Positions 37,636 through 49,379 of a stretch of DNA of 64,000 nt are shown piece by piece. Origin of the DNA: Vanilla planifolia (taxonomy: Eukaryota; Streptophyta; Magnoliopsida; Asparagales; Orchidaceae); assembly GCA_023846275.1 (NCBI GenBank), contig JAIUJO010000165.1, positions 973,001 to 1,037,000 on the forward strand, given 5' to 3'. The notes under the pieces were generated by a model. The model ran no database searches. It was not told the DNA's origin and worked only from the letters and a program-made list of their open reading frames with translations. The first letter of the stretch is position 1; the number at the start of each line of letters is the position of its first letter. The translations under genes and the position numbers were made by a program.

Positions 37636-37708
37636 GTCAGGATAGCTCAGTTGGTCAAGCAAAGGACTTAAAATCCTCGTGTCACTAGTTCAAATATGGT
37701 TTCTGATG
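37636..37708 (+). tRNA. trnF: plastid-like trnF with anticodon changed from GAA to UAA
   Basis: The sequence gtcaggatagctcagttggt, ggactTAAaatcctcgtgtca and ctagttcaaat follows trnF-GAA. Position 34 is T in place of G, so the anticodon reads UAA (Leu UUA). The acceptor strands gtcagga and ttctgat pair at all seven positions with two G-U pairs. The T stem has about one mismatch, and the D stem and the top of the anticodon stem one each. It is the best-folding tRNA-like gene in the middle region. Whether it is expressed, or charged with any amino acid, cannot be told from sequence. Confidence 0.75.
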
Positions 37709-37899
37709 CATGATAATGTATCAGATATCTATGAATACCTCATCCTCAGTTCCAATAAAAACTGGGGCCCCTCTGGGAACCTTTAATCTAGCAACCACGC
37801 TCTTACCCTACATAACCCCTTCACCATACTGATTGACCCTATCCACTACTAAAGACAAGAGGTAGGAGGATCATCCAAATCCACTCAATCCCCCAATCC

Positions 37900-38890
37900 A
37901 ATCCATGCCCTCCTCCCCTAACATCCTTTTATGGAAAACTAGGGGTTGGCATGAAGACTCAAAGGTTGGTGAGTGTCGCTCAGATATTGTTTGCCTAATG
38001 AAAACCACCCCACTTTACCAATAACTCCTACCACTTCCAATACATGCTTCTCCTTAATGAGGGTGAAACCCACAACTTCAACATTTCCATTGGTGGTAGA
38101 ATCCTTATCAAGTGGAACACCTCCCTATTCTTGTCTCAAACTATCCAAGCATCTACCTAATGCATCCACTGCCTCCTTTCTGACCAATCCACTCCCCCAT
38201 TCTACCTAACTATGGTGTATGCTTTCCATGATAGATCTTCCAAGGTTTCATTATGGTTAGATCTTGCCAAGCTAAACCCCACTAAAAAACCACCCTTGGC
38301 TCATGCCTTTCATAGGGGCCCCCTCTAAGGATCTTTTGTCTTCATGGAGAAATGAGGTGGAAACCCTCCACCGTGGTGCAATATCAAACAATTTCATTAC
38401 TTCTTTACATCGAGTAGGCTTCGACAATATTCCTAGTTGTGGACCTTTGCATAACTAGTCCAACAAATGCCCATCTGAGCCTATTTCTTGCAAACTCGAG
38501 AGAGTACGGACTATTACCCCGATTGGATCCACTTATTCCCTTGCTCCCATGCATGTGTCACTCCCAACCCCTTTTTTAACCACAACCTGAGTTTGATCTC
38601 CAACCTCAAATAAAAACCCTTCCTTTCCATTCCAAAATGACTGGACCAAGGTTCCTGACTTCTATGATATTGTTTCCAAAGTATGGTCTGGGCTCTTTGC
38701 TAGTGATCCTATCTCATCCCTCCTTTCTAGACTAAAAGCTCTCAAGCAGGAGCTTCATTCAGCATTGGAATAGCAAATTTCATCACTGGCTCCAATCTAA
38801 TATAGCTCAAGCCAAGGACGATTTCCACAATATACACTCCCAACACCCTTTGAATGCTGCTCTCATTGAGTTCAGAAGTTCCCCTTCGTT
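37900..38890 (+). mobile_element. LINE (non-LTR retrotransposon) endonuclease-domain relic
   Basis: In changing plus-strand frames the sequence follows the N-terminal APE-type endonuclease of a plant LINE ORF2 protein. A NILLWKTRGWHED start lies near 37,920. A central region with a PFYLTMVYAFHD-like string follows near 38,195. The linker after the endonuclease (FQNDWTKVPDFYDIVSKVW, then LSRLKALKQELH) runs at about 38,630-38,760. The reverse transcriptase is not present. Stops and frameshifts are frequent, and a copy of the G/C-rich motif interrupts it near 38,310. Confidence 0.72.
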
Positions 38891-39089
38891 TAACTCACAA
38901 AGAAGTTCCCCTATGGGGGCCCCAGACAAGAGGAGGCCCTCGTAAGGGTACTATAGAAGATCGAGAAGATCAGGGGCTAGGGTCGGCTCATCTTTACTAT
39001 GGAATATGAAACATCAAATCCAATTGTTTCATGAAATTTGTATTTTCCATTTCCATAGAGAAGAATCATTCGTTTTTGATGGAAATGAT

Positions 39090-39161
39090 CTGGGATGGAA
39101 GGAGTCGAACCTTCGAGTTACGGGACCAAAACCCGTTGCCTTACCACTATGCCATGCCTCA
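39090..39161 (-). tRNA. trnQ-UUG: plastid-like trnQ-UUG, acceptor stem damaged
   Basis: The minus strand reads tgaggcatggcatagtggta, then aggcaacgggttTTGgtcccg, a short variable region and ggttcgactcc, matching plastid trnQ-UUG with an intact anticodon arm and a good T arm. In the acceptor stem three of seven positions mismatch (tgaggca opposite catccca), which needs editing or indicates decay. It could be a recent relic or a marginally functional gene. Confidence 0.78.
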
Positions 39162-42100
39162 TTTGATGTGTTAGACAAACTAAGCTAAATCTTGGTTATT
39201 CGTCAATCACCAACCAAAAGACATATAGGACATGTTGTTTCTAGGATTCCACAAAAGGGGCCTCCTCTAAAAAACTAGATCTAAATTCATTTCTCATTAT
39301 GAGGCCCCCAACTAGAGAAGGCTGAGGAGGGACTGGCCATGGCACAATCTAGGGAACCAGATAATCTATTTGATTGGTTCCAATTCCAGTTAAATTCCTT
39401 TGATTCTCATTGAATTGGATAACGTCAAGAAGGATTGTTCATTGGGGAGAAGTCAAAGACAAAGAAGTTTGAAGTTCCCTTTTGGGGGCCCCCATTTCCC
39501 AAACCTTCAATGAAAGAAATGATCTAGGATTGCAACGCTGCCACCATAGTATAAATGGCTCCCTGCATGGAAGTATCTATTAAAGATTGGATACATTTCT
39601 TCTACTTGAAGCATGGTAGGTGGCCAGAAGAAAGCCACAAAATCACCCATCTTCGAAGGTGGTTGCCCTAATATGTGTATTTCAACAAAACTTTCTCAAT
39701 TCTCAAGAAAATCAAGAAAGTGACTCATTGTGGCTGAGATGTTTGTCTAGTGACGAAGCAAGAGGCAAGCCAAGCCACGTACAAAGTTCATTTAGGGGTG
39801 GGTGATGCCCACTTGTCGAGGCAAAAAATGTGAGCGAAGCTAAAAAAGATCGGACACTACTTGATACAATGGTCTAGAATTGTACGGACTATGTGAAACA
39901 GTGCAACATTTTTCCAATCTATGGAGACAATATGCCAAAACCCTTGCATCCTTCCATATGGTCCTGACATCTCTTTTTATGATGCGATAGTACCAAACTG
40001 ACCTGCCGAGCATACGAAAAGAAGAATTTTTTTCTGAACTGTGCACTACACTGCCCTTGACCCTGTTCCATGGCTGAGAAAGGACTCGCCTTGCTACGTA
40101 CCGTTAGTTTTATGATAATGCGATGATGGAATTGATTCTACTGTCCAATAAGACTACAAATGCAACGTAGAAAACTCGCCTTTATTTGTTCTCTGCAACA
40201 ACAGAGTGCCTCTCCCCGAGATGTTGGCTGCTGTGTATGAAGATTTTCAAAGGCTCACACTTTTTCTATCCAACTAAGCATGAAGACTATTCCTATTCAA
40301 TCCATAAACTGGTCCTACTAGCGACTGGGTATTTAACTACACGATTGGGGCCCCACTCTGGCGAACTGTTGAACAGGGGTTGGGGAACTATAGATTGGAG
40401 TACTATAGAAAGAAGATTGGGGGCCTGAGGACCCCTCTAGGGAACAAAGGGGTGACTTTAGAAGAAGCTATTTTCGAGTTAACTTGGGAAAAATCCTAGA
40501 TAGAGCCAAATATGCCATAAATTGATTTCTACTTTTGATTTCCTATAATAGAGGAAAAGGAACTCAACTCAAAGGAGGAAGGGCCATGTAGAGTAGGTAC
40601 AGGAGGGGATGCCTTTGAAGAAAACAACCCTTTCTTTCAGCGAGGAGAGGCAATGAGAATTGTTCTGTTTCTTCCATAGGATAGTCCAGTGAAGCCAGAT
40701 AGTAGAATTTCTCACTTATTCCCTAAACTCAGTGGTCAGGAAATGGATATGCTTGATCAACCCCCCATCTTTGTAATGGGCATTCAGAAGCATGTATCAT
40801 TTCATGTTTACTGGTTCTAGTGATAAAGCAAGGAATTAAACTAAGAAAGAGTTCACCTTTGAGTAACTTCAGGTCAATAAGATTCGATGACACCACCTAT
40901 CTCCTTCAGGAAAGGATCTCACTTATTCCTTAATGTCGTCTTTCTTTCAAAGCTGGAAATTCAGAACATCGCTGATCATCAAGGAGGCTATGCTTAAAGC
41001 ATTCGACACCGATGATCAATAAGGTAGAACAAAATTTTCCCTTTCTGACCAATCACCTTGATTTGAGCTGAAATAGGGAGGACTGAGTCAGGTCATAAGA
41101 CTATAATCAATTTTAATGTCTCCATATCTACTCTATTTAGAATTTCATAATTAAGGAAAAGAAAGACAAAACTTCAAGCTGGAACTTCGAGTCATGTAGA
41201 GATCTAGTTCCATAACTCTAGAAAATGAAAGTGGAATAGGAAACTTGAAACTGAATCAAAGAGTTGGAAGGCTGGAAAGAAAAACAAAGCTTGAAAAGAT
41301 AAAATCTTAAAGTCGCCGTCCCTATGTCACTATATAACCTTTCTAAAGAAAGACTACTAGTGGCTATCATAAGCACCTTATTCATATTCATATTCAGGTA
41401 AGCCCTGAGTAGTCGAGAGTTTTTCATCACTCTCTGCCATAATACCAGATTGTACTTTTCAGCATTGAGGGAAATAATGAAGATTAGATTTTCATTGTAT
41501 ACCTTTTTTGCTCCATTATGGTCATGAGGACCAGCGTTATCCATTTCAAGTTTCTTTACCCACTATGAGAGAATTCTTACATATGGTCATCATCATGACC
41601 TAGAGGAAGCGCTCTGATCCACACCTAGATCACGGGTGGGTTACCACACCTATCAGATGCTATTTCCTGGGTCCCAATGAGAAGGAACTGTGAGGTTCCC
41701 CTCAAAGCTTGAGTGTAGTTGGTATTAACTCGCCTAGTGGTTAGCCATCCTATGACAAACTATGGAAGGCATCTGTGATGATTACTCACCGAACTTGTCA
41801 GATTCAACCAGATGTCCAAGTGAGGTCCATCATGCAATGAAGGGGATCAAAACCCCAACCCGCATGATCGCCTTATGGTCAGAAGACCAGGACACGGTAT
41901 GTCACCATGCACGGTGCTTTAAAAGGGGACATCACTCCCATTCGCCAATAGATGCACCCGATTACGCCTTTTGGGGGTTTCCAATAAGAGCTAATTAGGA
42001 TCTTGATGGGATACTCACGAGACCCCCCGGCACAGCTTGTTACACTGCATCAAATTACTTCAAAATCTACTTTTGGCATCATACTTTTGACATAAATCTC

Positions 42101-42339
42101 TATCTGAAGAGACAGGATCTTTTGTAGGACCAAATCTCCCTTTGGTTCTCATACCAATACCAATAAAAAAAGACTAGAAGGAATGGACAACTATTTTATG
42201 TAATCTTGACTTTCCATCTATATTCAATGGAAATGGAAAGATTGCAGATCTTTCCAACTTTTACATAGTTGTTCCGGCAAAGACATAAGAGTGGATTGAG
42301 CTGGAAAGCATGCAAGAGAAGAAAGCAGGGGTAGTAGGC
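39162..42339. other. unrecognised spacer
   Basis: No recognised gene. Copies of the G/C motif lie near 39,255, 39,475, 40,345 and 40,425. A more GC-rich block at 41,580-42,050 holds no tRNA, rRNA or protein signature that I can identify. Confidence 0.5.
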
Positions 42340-42344
42340 AAGGG

Positions 42345-42880
42345 TGGAGATGGATAAAACAAGGCTGAAGCAGTTTTGCTTTTGAGATATCTGAGAGGAA
42401 CATCAAATATCAGCCTTTGCTTCATGAAGTAAAGAAGAACGACGTTGTTCTACGAGGTTATGTCGACGCTGACTTAGGATGAAATGTCTATAGTCGGAAG
42501 AGTACCTTGGGATTGGTAGTATGGCTGTGTGCTGGATGTTACAACTTTAGAACTGTGTGTGGCTCTCTCAACGATAGAGGCCGAATACAATGCCATCTCG
42601 AAAGAAGGGAAAGAGATGACATGGTTCAAGAACTTTCTAAAGGAGTAGAAAAGAACAATTGCACCTTGTTTAGTGGCAGTTAGAGTGCTACTTCTCGAGC
42701 AAAGAACCCTTTTCTTTATTTCATTCAAAGGCAATACACATACAATTTGAAGTATCATCACATCATGTCGTTGATTGATGAGGGTGTACTGCCATTAAAT
42801 CAAATCCTTGTCATAGAGAATCCTATAGATATGATGACCAAGGTGGTTACCACTAATTAACTTAGGTTATGTGTCACCAA
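42345..42880 (+). mobile_element. Ty1/copia RNase H relic
   Basis: Plus-strand frames read VLRYLRGTSNISLC near 42,380, then GYVDADLG with an in-frame stop, SRKSTLG, LSTIEAEYNAISKEGKEMTWFKNF (about 42,565-42,640) and ENPIDMMTKVVTT (about 42,815-42,855). These are consecutive blocks of copia-type RNase H in the right order. Stops and frame changes show decay. The rest of pol is absent upstream. An LTR-like stretch follows. Confidence 0.85.
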
Positions 42881-43145
42881 AGTTGGCCTTCAAAGAAGAT
42901 AGCGAGAAGGCATTGCTACACTAGAAGAATGGAAGATGTATTGAATGAAGAGGATACCTGAATACTATCACCAAGAGGGAATGAACCTTTTACCAAGTCA
43001 TTCAGTGTGGAGTCTGATTAGATAACTCGATTTCACACGACTTCACTCAACATCAGATCAGTGTCGGACTGGCAAGCCATTCAATGTGGGCATATGGTGC
43101 ACTTCACCTCTTTTGCTCTGATGATGACATGTGGTGATGGATGCC

Positions 43146-43153
43146 TATAAATA
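43146..43153 (+). promoter_or_regulatory. LTR-like TATA box after the copia RNase H relic
   Basis: TATAAATA in the context cctataaatagggtag, about 270 bp after the end of the RNase H relic and in the same orientation. This fits the promoter of a 3' LTR covering roughly 42,900-43,500. No second LTR copy was found in the window, so the limits are uncertain. Confidence 0.5.
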
Positions 43154-43499
43154 GGGTAGATGCTTTTCATGCCCTAAGGAGGTTCAACAAAATAAGAGAG
43201 TGAAAGAAAGTACCCCACCAAGATTTTCAAGTATCAAAGCCAGGGAGGGAAAGTGAGGAAGAATCAAAAGAGCCTTTTTGGCTTCATTTCAGAAAAGGCA
43301 AATGTGTGGTAATTGATACTGATACCAATCAGATCAAAAAACAAATACTCATTGACTCATTCATACTCATCAAACCAATAATGAGACTAGTATAATACCA
43401 GTACTCCTAGTAAATCAAGCAAAAGAGGTTCTTTATATAAAAGAATCTATCACAAGAAAGATTGAATCTTGGAACAGGTATAATCAAGAATCACATCAA

Positions 43500-46430
43500 G
43501 AACATGGATAGGGTATCCCAGAATATCCGATTGGATTGAGACTGGAGATCCTTCCTCTGAATCTGAGCATTGGAACCATGCCAGAACCAAAGACTAGCCC
43601 ACCTTCCTATTCCATGCACCACTAGATGGATGTGCAATGGAGCTCGACAAGAACCCACCCTTCATACCTATGACCGAGGCTACCACGAACCACTTAGCAG
43701 ATCCATAACCGTATAAGGCTTCACACACAGTGACAGCGAACACACGTAGATGCCTTCACCACCCCTACTGATTGAAAGCTTCACTCCCTGTTTCGTTAAG
43801 CACTCCTTTCACACGAATAGGAACCTTTTCAGAGGTCATATATATTATCTAAGTTGTACATGCCTTCTGGGACAAACCCCTGCCTTGTTAGGCATAACCC
43901 CTTATGCTTTTCAACAACGTAGGGTTAGGACACTTATGCTAGGCTTGAATCTCAGCAGCATAGCTCATCCACACTCATTATTTGCACCTCACCCTATACT
44001 TCTAGATATCCATGACACCTCCCATTATTAAGTCTTTTTTTTGATCCCTTCTCATAAGCCACTTGACCATGGCCCCCTCTAGGGAACTTCAATTTGTATG
44101 TCCTTCCATTAACCCCCATAACCCTAGATTCTCAATTCGATTCAAGCCTCTAACATTTTCTAAAGCAAGCAAGAAAACACAGAATCTTATGAGTTTGATT
44201 GCTTGTTTGCTCATGCCGTTGCTTGTTGGACTCATTTCTATCTATCTCTAACCCTCAGTTTGTTTGTATTGGTGAATCACCCCATGTCCTTCTTCTTAAA
44301 TGAGTGAGGTTTCTTCCTTATTACTCGTACTCATGGGCACTAGTTCCGGTGTTTTTTGATGAATGCTCTACCTAGCAGTTCATCTTACTGTCTAGCTTCT
44401 TCAATCTTCAGAAGTTCCCCATACCTATCGGGGGCCTCTATGGTTTTGCTTTTGGTGGACCTCTCTAGAGCAAACAAAGTCAATCTACTGGGATTTGGTT
44501 ATGGATTATCTCGACTGTCAGTCACGGTTTAGGTTGAACAAGCTCTCCATCTTATGTAGATTGAAGTAATATAAGCAGGTTTGCCCTAAGCTGCTTTTGC
44601 TTGATCCTACAGCTTGCTATTATTTCGTACCATTTTCCTCTTGAGCATTAGAGCTTCAATTCGAGCTTCTACATCTACACTACATTTCTTGGAAGAATCA
44701 TTTTGAGTACTATATTGCTTAGTTAGCATGCCTACGCCTATGTTGGTTGGATGTGAAGCTATGCCCCTACCCCTACTATCCCAGGTTATTGGACTAGATG
44801 GGGCTCCCTAACAATGCAACATCGCCCAGAGGGCTCCGATAATGATCTGGTCCTGAACATTGAAAGAAGATTTGTCCCTATTGAATCTTGCCATCAATCC
44901 TTTCTTCACAAGTGGGCTTATCAGAGAATGATCAAACTCTGAGAATCAAGTCACATTGTTTTTGAAAAGAAGAGGTTTTATACACCCGTACCAATTTTGG
45001 AGTGATAGCTCAGATCAAAGATCCCCAGAGGGGTCCCCCATAGGGGATCTTTCCAATATTCTGCCTCCTCCAACTCCAAGCTTCTCTTCTCTTAGGAATC
45101 GTATGCAAACTCAAGAAAGCGATTTATGTTATGGCCTTCGACAAGCTAAAGCGAGCCCCCTTCTGAGCCTTGGTGCCTTCTGTCAAAATTGAGCTCATTT
45201 CTCACAGCTTCATTTTTAATAAAGGGTTCCACTGTAGCCATGTGGATTCTTCCATGTTTTGCTCATTCGTCGACGTCATAGTCCTTGCCTCATCCATCTT
45301 TTAGACATTGATGACAACTATAGAATATCATGGGCCGGGCCCCCTCTTCATTAGTTCCTCAAAGGGGGCCCCCTATGGGGAACTTCTGGGCTTTCTTGGC
45401 TAAGTAAACTAGAGAGGAAAATTAATAATAGAGTGTATGCATATCAAAGGAAGGATACAGGTCAGATAAACATGCCAAATCCTAGATCAACTTTTGGAGA
45501 CAATTCTTCTTAACACACCACGAAGTGTCGTGGTCATGGTTCAGTATTCATCATGGGAAACCCTCCTTTTAATGTTTCATCATCTGTTTCTTCAGAGCTA
45601 CACTTCTTATCCAGTTTCATTGCTTGTTCCCAACAGAATGAGTTTGGAAGAGTTAGTCATGAATTTCCTAATTTTTTTGTCATTTTTTAAAATCTTTTGT
45701 AAAGGGTGAGGACATAACTGATAACTCCATGGGTTTTGTGGCTCATCCACAAATCTAAGTGACCATTGCATTGGGAGATGAACGGCCGAACTCGGTGTTG
45801 CCAAAACGCAATTGCATCTTTGCTTTGCAAATTTCCCCACATTGTTTCACTTTTAGGTTGACACAAAGTGGATTCCTCATATTGTGCCCCCACATTCAAG
45901 GAGCAGATACGACAAATAGACTAGCAACAGTTCTTCCAAAAAAGCAAGAGACAATAGCACTGACATTGATACCGGTTAGCCTTGCATCATTTACTGTAAG
46001 AAGAAGAAATTCTCTTGCATCAACCATGAGGAAGAAATTAGTCAACAACTTCTTCGAATCCTCTATTTGATCAGTCCGACAGTAAGTACAATAATAGTCC
46101 CTATAGCAACATAGTTTGATATATGAGTCTCAGTCTAGCCTTATTTCTTGCCTAGCCCTATTAGGGAAGCCCCTTTCATCACTAAGGTAAGTGAACTTTA
46201 GGAAAAGAAGTAATGCATGCCTAACGAGTAAGCTCTATAATAGAATTTCCCCAAAACCAAACTCAAACAAAAAACCAAACACCTCTCCACTTTCCTCCTT
46301 AGGAACTCATCTCAAGGCCCATCTCCCTAGATCTCTGAGAGGGAGACGGATCATCTTTTTGGTATCAGAAAACTTTGGTCTTTTATGGTAGAAACAAGAA
46401 AGAAGTAGCAACGTGGCCTTTCCATCTGCA
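43500..46430. other. unrecognised spacer at the edge of the G/C-motif region
   Basis: No recognised gene; open frames are at most 103 codons. The last clear G/C motif copies are near 45,015 and 45,340-45,385. Confidence 0.5.
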
Positions 46431-46730
46431 TTTGCATATGCACAGATACACACCAACAAACACCCCCATAGATTTGTGCAATGCACATTCACACAAGTGC
46501 ACACATATACAAACCCATGCATACTCTCACACACACACAAATACGCACGTACATAGAACCACAAAACCAAACACATGCACATGCATGCACGACACAACTG
46601 CACATACACACATGCACATACATGCATGTACACGCACACAAACTCACACCCATACATAGGAAAATGTACATGCACACACATGCTTACACAAACATAAGCA
46701 CACATGCACACATGCAAACACATATAAATA
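46430..46730 (+). repeat. CA-type imperfect simple-sequence tract, about 300 bp
   Basis: Made almost entirely of acac and acatgc-like strings on the plus strand. It ends about 5 bp before the 5' LTR of copia element 2. The open frames on both strands (His/Thr-rich one way, Cys/Val-rich the other) reflect the composition only. Confidence 0.9.
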
Positions 46731-46735
46731 AGAAT

Positions 46736-47482
46736 TGTATCCTGATCATCATCACTATCCATTTAGCTTTTAAAACTAATGTTCCAAAAAATATCTTATT
46801 GTGATTAGATCTAGACCCTTCAATTGTTATTTTGGTTGGATAGTTTAGAATCAGACACAGTTGCATTTCATTTTTTTCTTTCATCTCTTGTAATGGTTAG
46901 CTTTCAAAAAAGCTAATTCTAGCCACTAGAAGAGTCATTTTGGGAAATTTTAATTTTGACTAGAAATAGAAATAATTTACTTATTATTATTTCTTTTAAA
47001 TTATTATTTCCTTTACTTTTTTCTATAATCATTATGCAACATCTTGGTAACACGTATATCATTAATTTGTTTGTGCCACTCTTATTTAAAAGATTTGAAG
47101 TTGTAGAAATTTTTAATGTAGAAAATTTTGTAAGGCTTTTAATTTTTTTATGCAACCGATTTTTGTGGATTTTGTATTCTTATTGGAACATCAGTTTGTA
47201 ATTATTTTATCCTCATTAGCCTTAGCAAAAAAGAGTGGTTTGTAGAAGCCAATCAGTGATTAGGAGTGCATGTTAGCATGGGTTTTTGTTGAACTACCCA
47301 AAAAAATATTAAGTGTATTTATTTCATTATTGTGTAAATTTCATTTCAATGACAATCTTCTTAAAAGAAATTTTTATTTTTAAGCATAAAATGTTTGTTA
47401 ATTAAAAGGTTTTTTAAATTAAAAATTTGTTAAAAGCAATTCACCTCCTACTTGTATGTTTTGCTTCACACAATTCAAATCA
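46736..47482 (+). repeat. 5' LTR of copia element 2
   Basis: Aligns with 50,914-51,603 best from about 46,985 onwards. The start is placed at tgtatcct, matching tgtatcc in the 3' LTR. Its end is attcaaatca, directly before the internal region. Divergence between the copies is substantial, which implies an old insertion. Confidence 0.75.
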
Positions 47483-47538
47483 AGGGTTTTAGAGTGAGGA
47501 TTTCATCAAATGAAAGAAATTTCTAAGCTAAGATCTTA

Positions 47539-48540
47539 ATGGCTCTTCCTTGTCTTGAGGATAATATAATCTTATCTAAGGGGGCTTTGCCACATCCACC
47601 ACCTTTGTACAAAGGTGAGTATTAAAAAAATTATATGCATTTATTTTTAGAATCTATTGATTTGGAAATTTAGAATATTATTGAAAATATATTTGAGTTT
47701 CCAACTAAGACTATTAATAGAGAAAGTGTGAAAACATTAAGTGAACTCACTGTTAAGAGGAAACATAGAGGTCAACTAAATTCTTGAGCTATAAATATTT
47801 TGTAGTGTGGTTTACTTTCAAAAATAATCGAATCATGAACTTAAAATAGCACATGGGATTTGGTCTAACCTTGAAGTTACTTATGATGGACTTCTCAAGT
47901 TAAGGAGACCAAAACAACATGCTTGTTCATGAGTATGAATTATTTTGGATAAATTTAGGTTAGACTATTAAGTTTATGTTTATAAGATTTATAAATATTA
48001 TTAATGGTTTACCTAAACTTGGCAAGAAATTTAATATTAGTGAATAGGTGAGGAAGGTTCTTCAAGTTCTTCCTCAACAAAATGACCCATTAGTGACAAC
48101 GTTTAAAATAGTATAAAATATTTTAGCAAGATCATTAGATGAGTTATTGGGTGAGCTCTTAACAAATGATTGAGCTTGCTAGAAGGGATCAAGAACTTGT
48201 GGCTAAAATGAAAGGAAAAAATAGAAGAGATAATAGCCTTTGCAGTTTATTCTTTTACAAACATAGATTTCTCCATCTCAAGTGAGGTACTTCTTATTTC
48301 AAAAGCCTTATCTCATTTAAATAATAAAATAAATGTTTTTAAATGATTTATAAATTTATGAAATAAAAGAGAAAGATGGTTTCTCATGAGAAAATAATTT
48401 GCTTTGAATGCAAATTACCTGGGCATACAAGGCCCATTTACCACCACTACAAGGATAAAGTTGAGAAGTTTCAAAAAGAGAATAAGAAGAAGAAACCTAT
48501 GAAGATATCATGAGAAGATTCAGTTAGTTCTTCTTTATGA
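47539..48540 (+). pseudogene. gag relic of copia element 2
   Basis: The frame opens with an MALPCLED start (ATG at 47,539) and PPPLYKGEY, then a stop, and continues with MHLFLESIDLE, as in copia gag N-termini. A zinc knuckle CFECKLPGHTRPIY lies at 48,400-48,441; the last Cys of the CX2CX4HX4C pattern is Tyr. It is followed by a Lys-rich tail. Several stops occur. Confidence 0.78.
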
Positions 48541-49379
48541 ATAATAGTATATTAAGAACAAAAAATTAGCTTTTAAATTTTTTAAATTGAAAGAAGAACA
48601 TGAAAATTATTTTTGCTTGTGTGAACATTTAAATGAGTTGAATTACTAATTATTTGCATAAGATTAAGAATAAGAGAAATGAAAAGCCTCCAGTATTATC
48701 AAAAAAACATGCTTTGTTAGGTAATTAAATGGCTTAAAAATTTTACATGCTTATTATATGACTTTTTTTTACATAATATTAACTATACTAGAATTGTTAA
48801 ATATTTTTTTGCTCCAATTGTAGTTTGTAGTTTTCACATAATTTAGAAACATTGTTTATTGTAGACCTTCTAGAATTCTATGGATTGGAGAAATAGTTCA
48901 ATTAATGATTAAGTTAAGACATATGAATCAAAAAATTCTTAGGTCCCAAAAACAAATGTTTGATTTTTTTTGTAGGCATGCCTTCCTTCAAGGACTAGGA
49001 AAGATATGTGATGCTTGAATAGTGGATGCTCAAGATAAATGACTAGAGATGCATCTTTATTCACCCACTTGAAGTCTTATGATGGTGGTGAAGTAGCTCT
49101 TGTTGATAACTCCAAGAAAAAGTGATTGGAATTAGAACTATAAGTAACTAACACACTTCTGTATGGTCCTCCTTGTACAAGATCTAAAGCATAATCTTCA
49201 TAGAATTAGTGAATTATTTGATTCAAAGTTTAATATTTTATTTATTAAAAATGAAAACATTATTTGCAAAAAAATGTTCCACTTATCATTGTATGTAGAA
49301 AAGATAATACATACATTTCATTTTTACCCATGATGAAGTTAGTTGTCTAGAATGTCTTATATTACATGATAATAGTTCT

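Larger units (their letters stand above)
28550..45400. repeat. dispersed G/C-rich short motif, main cluster
   Basis: Variants of ggggcccctctggggaact, often continuing as atagaa, recur in both orientations. Clear copies lie near 28,553, 30,045, 30,968, 31,304, 32,935, 33,625, 33,845, 34,335, 34,910, 35,260, 35,385, 35,490, 35,705, 37,046, 37,373, 37,755, 38,310, 38,905, 39,255, 39,475, 40,345, 40,425, 44,070, 44,410, 45,015 and 45,340-45,385. Outlying copies are near 10,165, 10,335, 10,425, 11,675, 17,571 and 18,597. The core ggggcccc is self-complementary. Copies sit in spacer and next to tRNA and retroelement relics. None was seen right of 46 kb. Confidence 0.8.

Noticed and set aside
41580..42050. 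GC-richer block considered as an rRNA or tRNA cluster
   Set aside because: No rRNA landmark or tRNA fold could be found; left as unrecognised spacer.
46307..46804. Open frames of 94-151 codons over the CA tract
   Set aside because: Same cause: low-complexity CA-type DNA on both strands.
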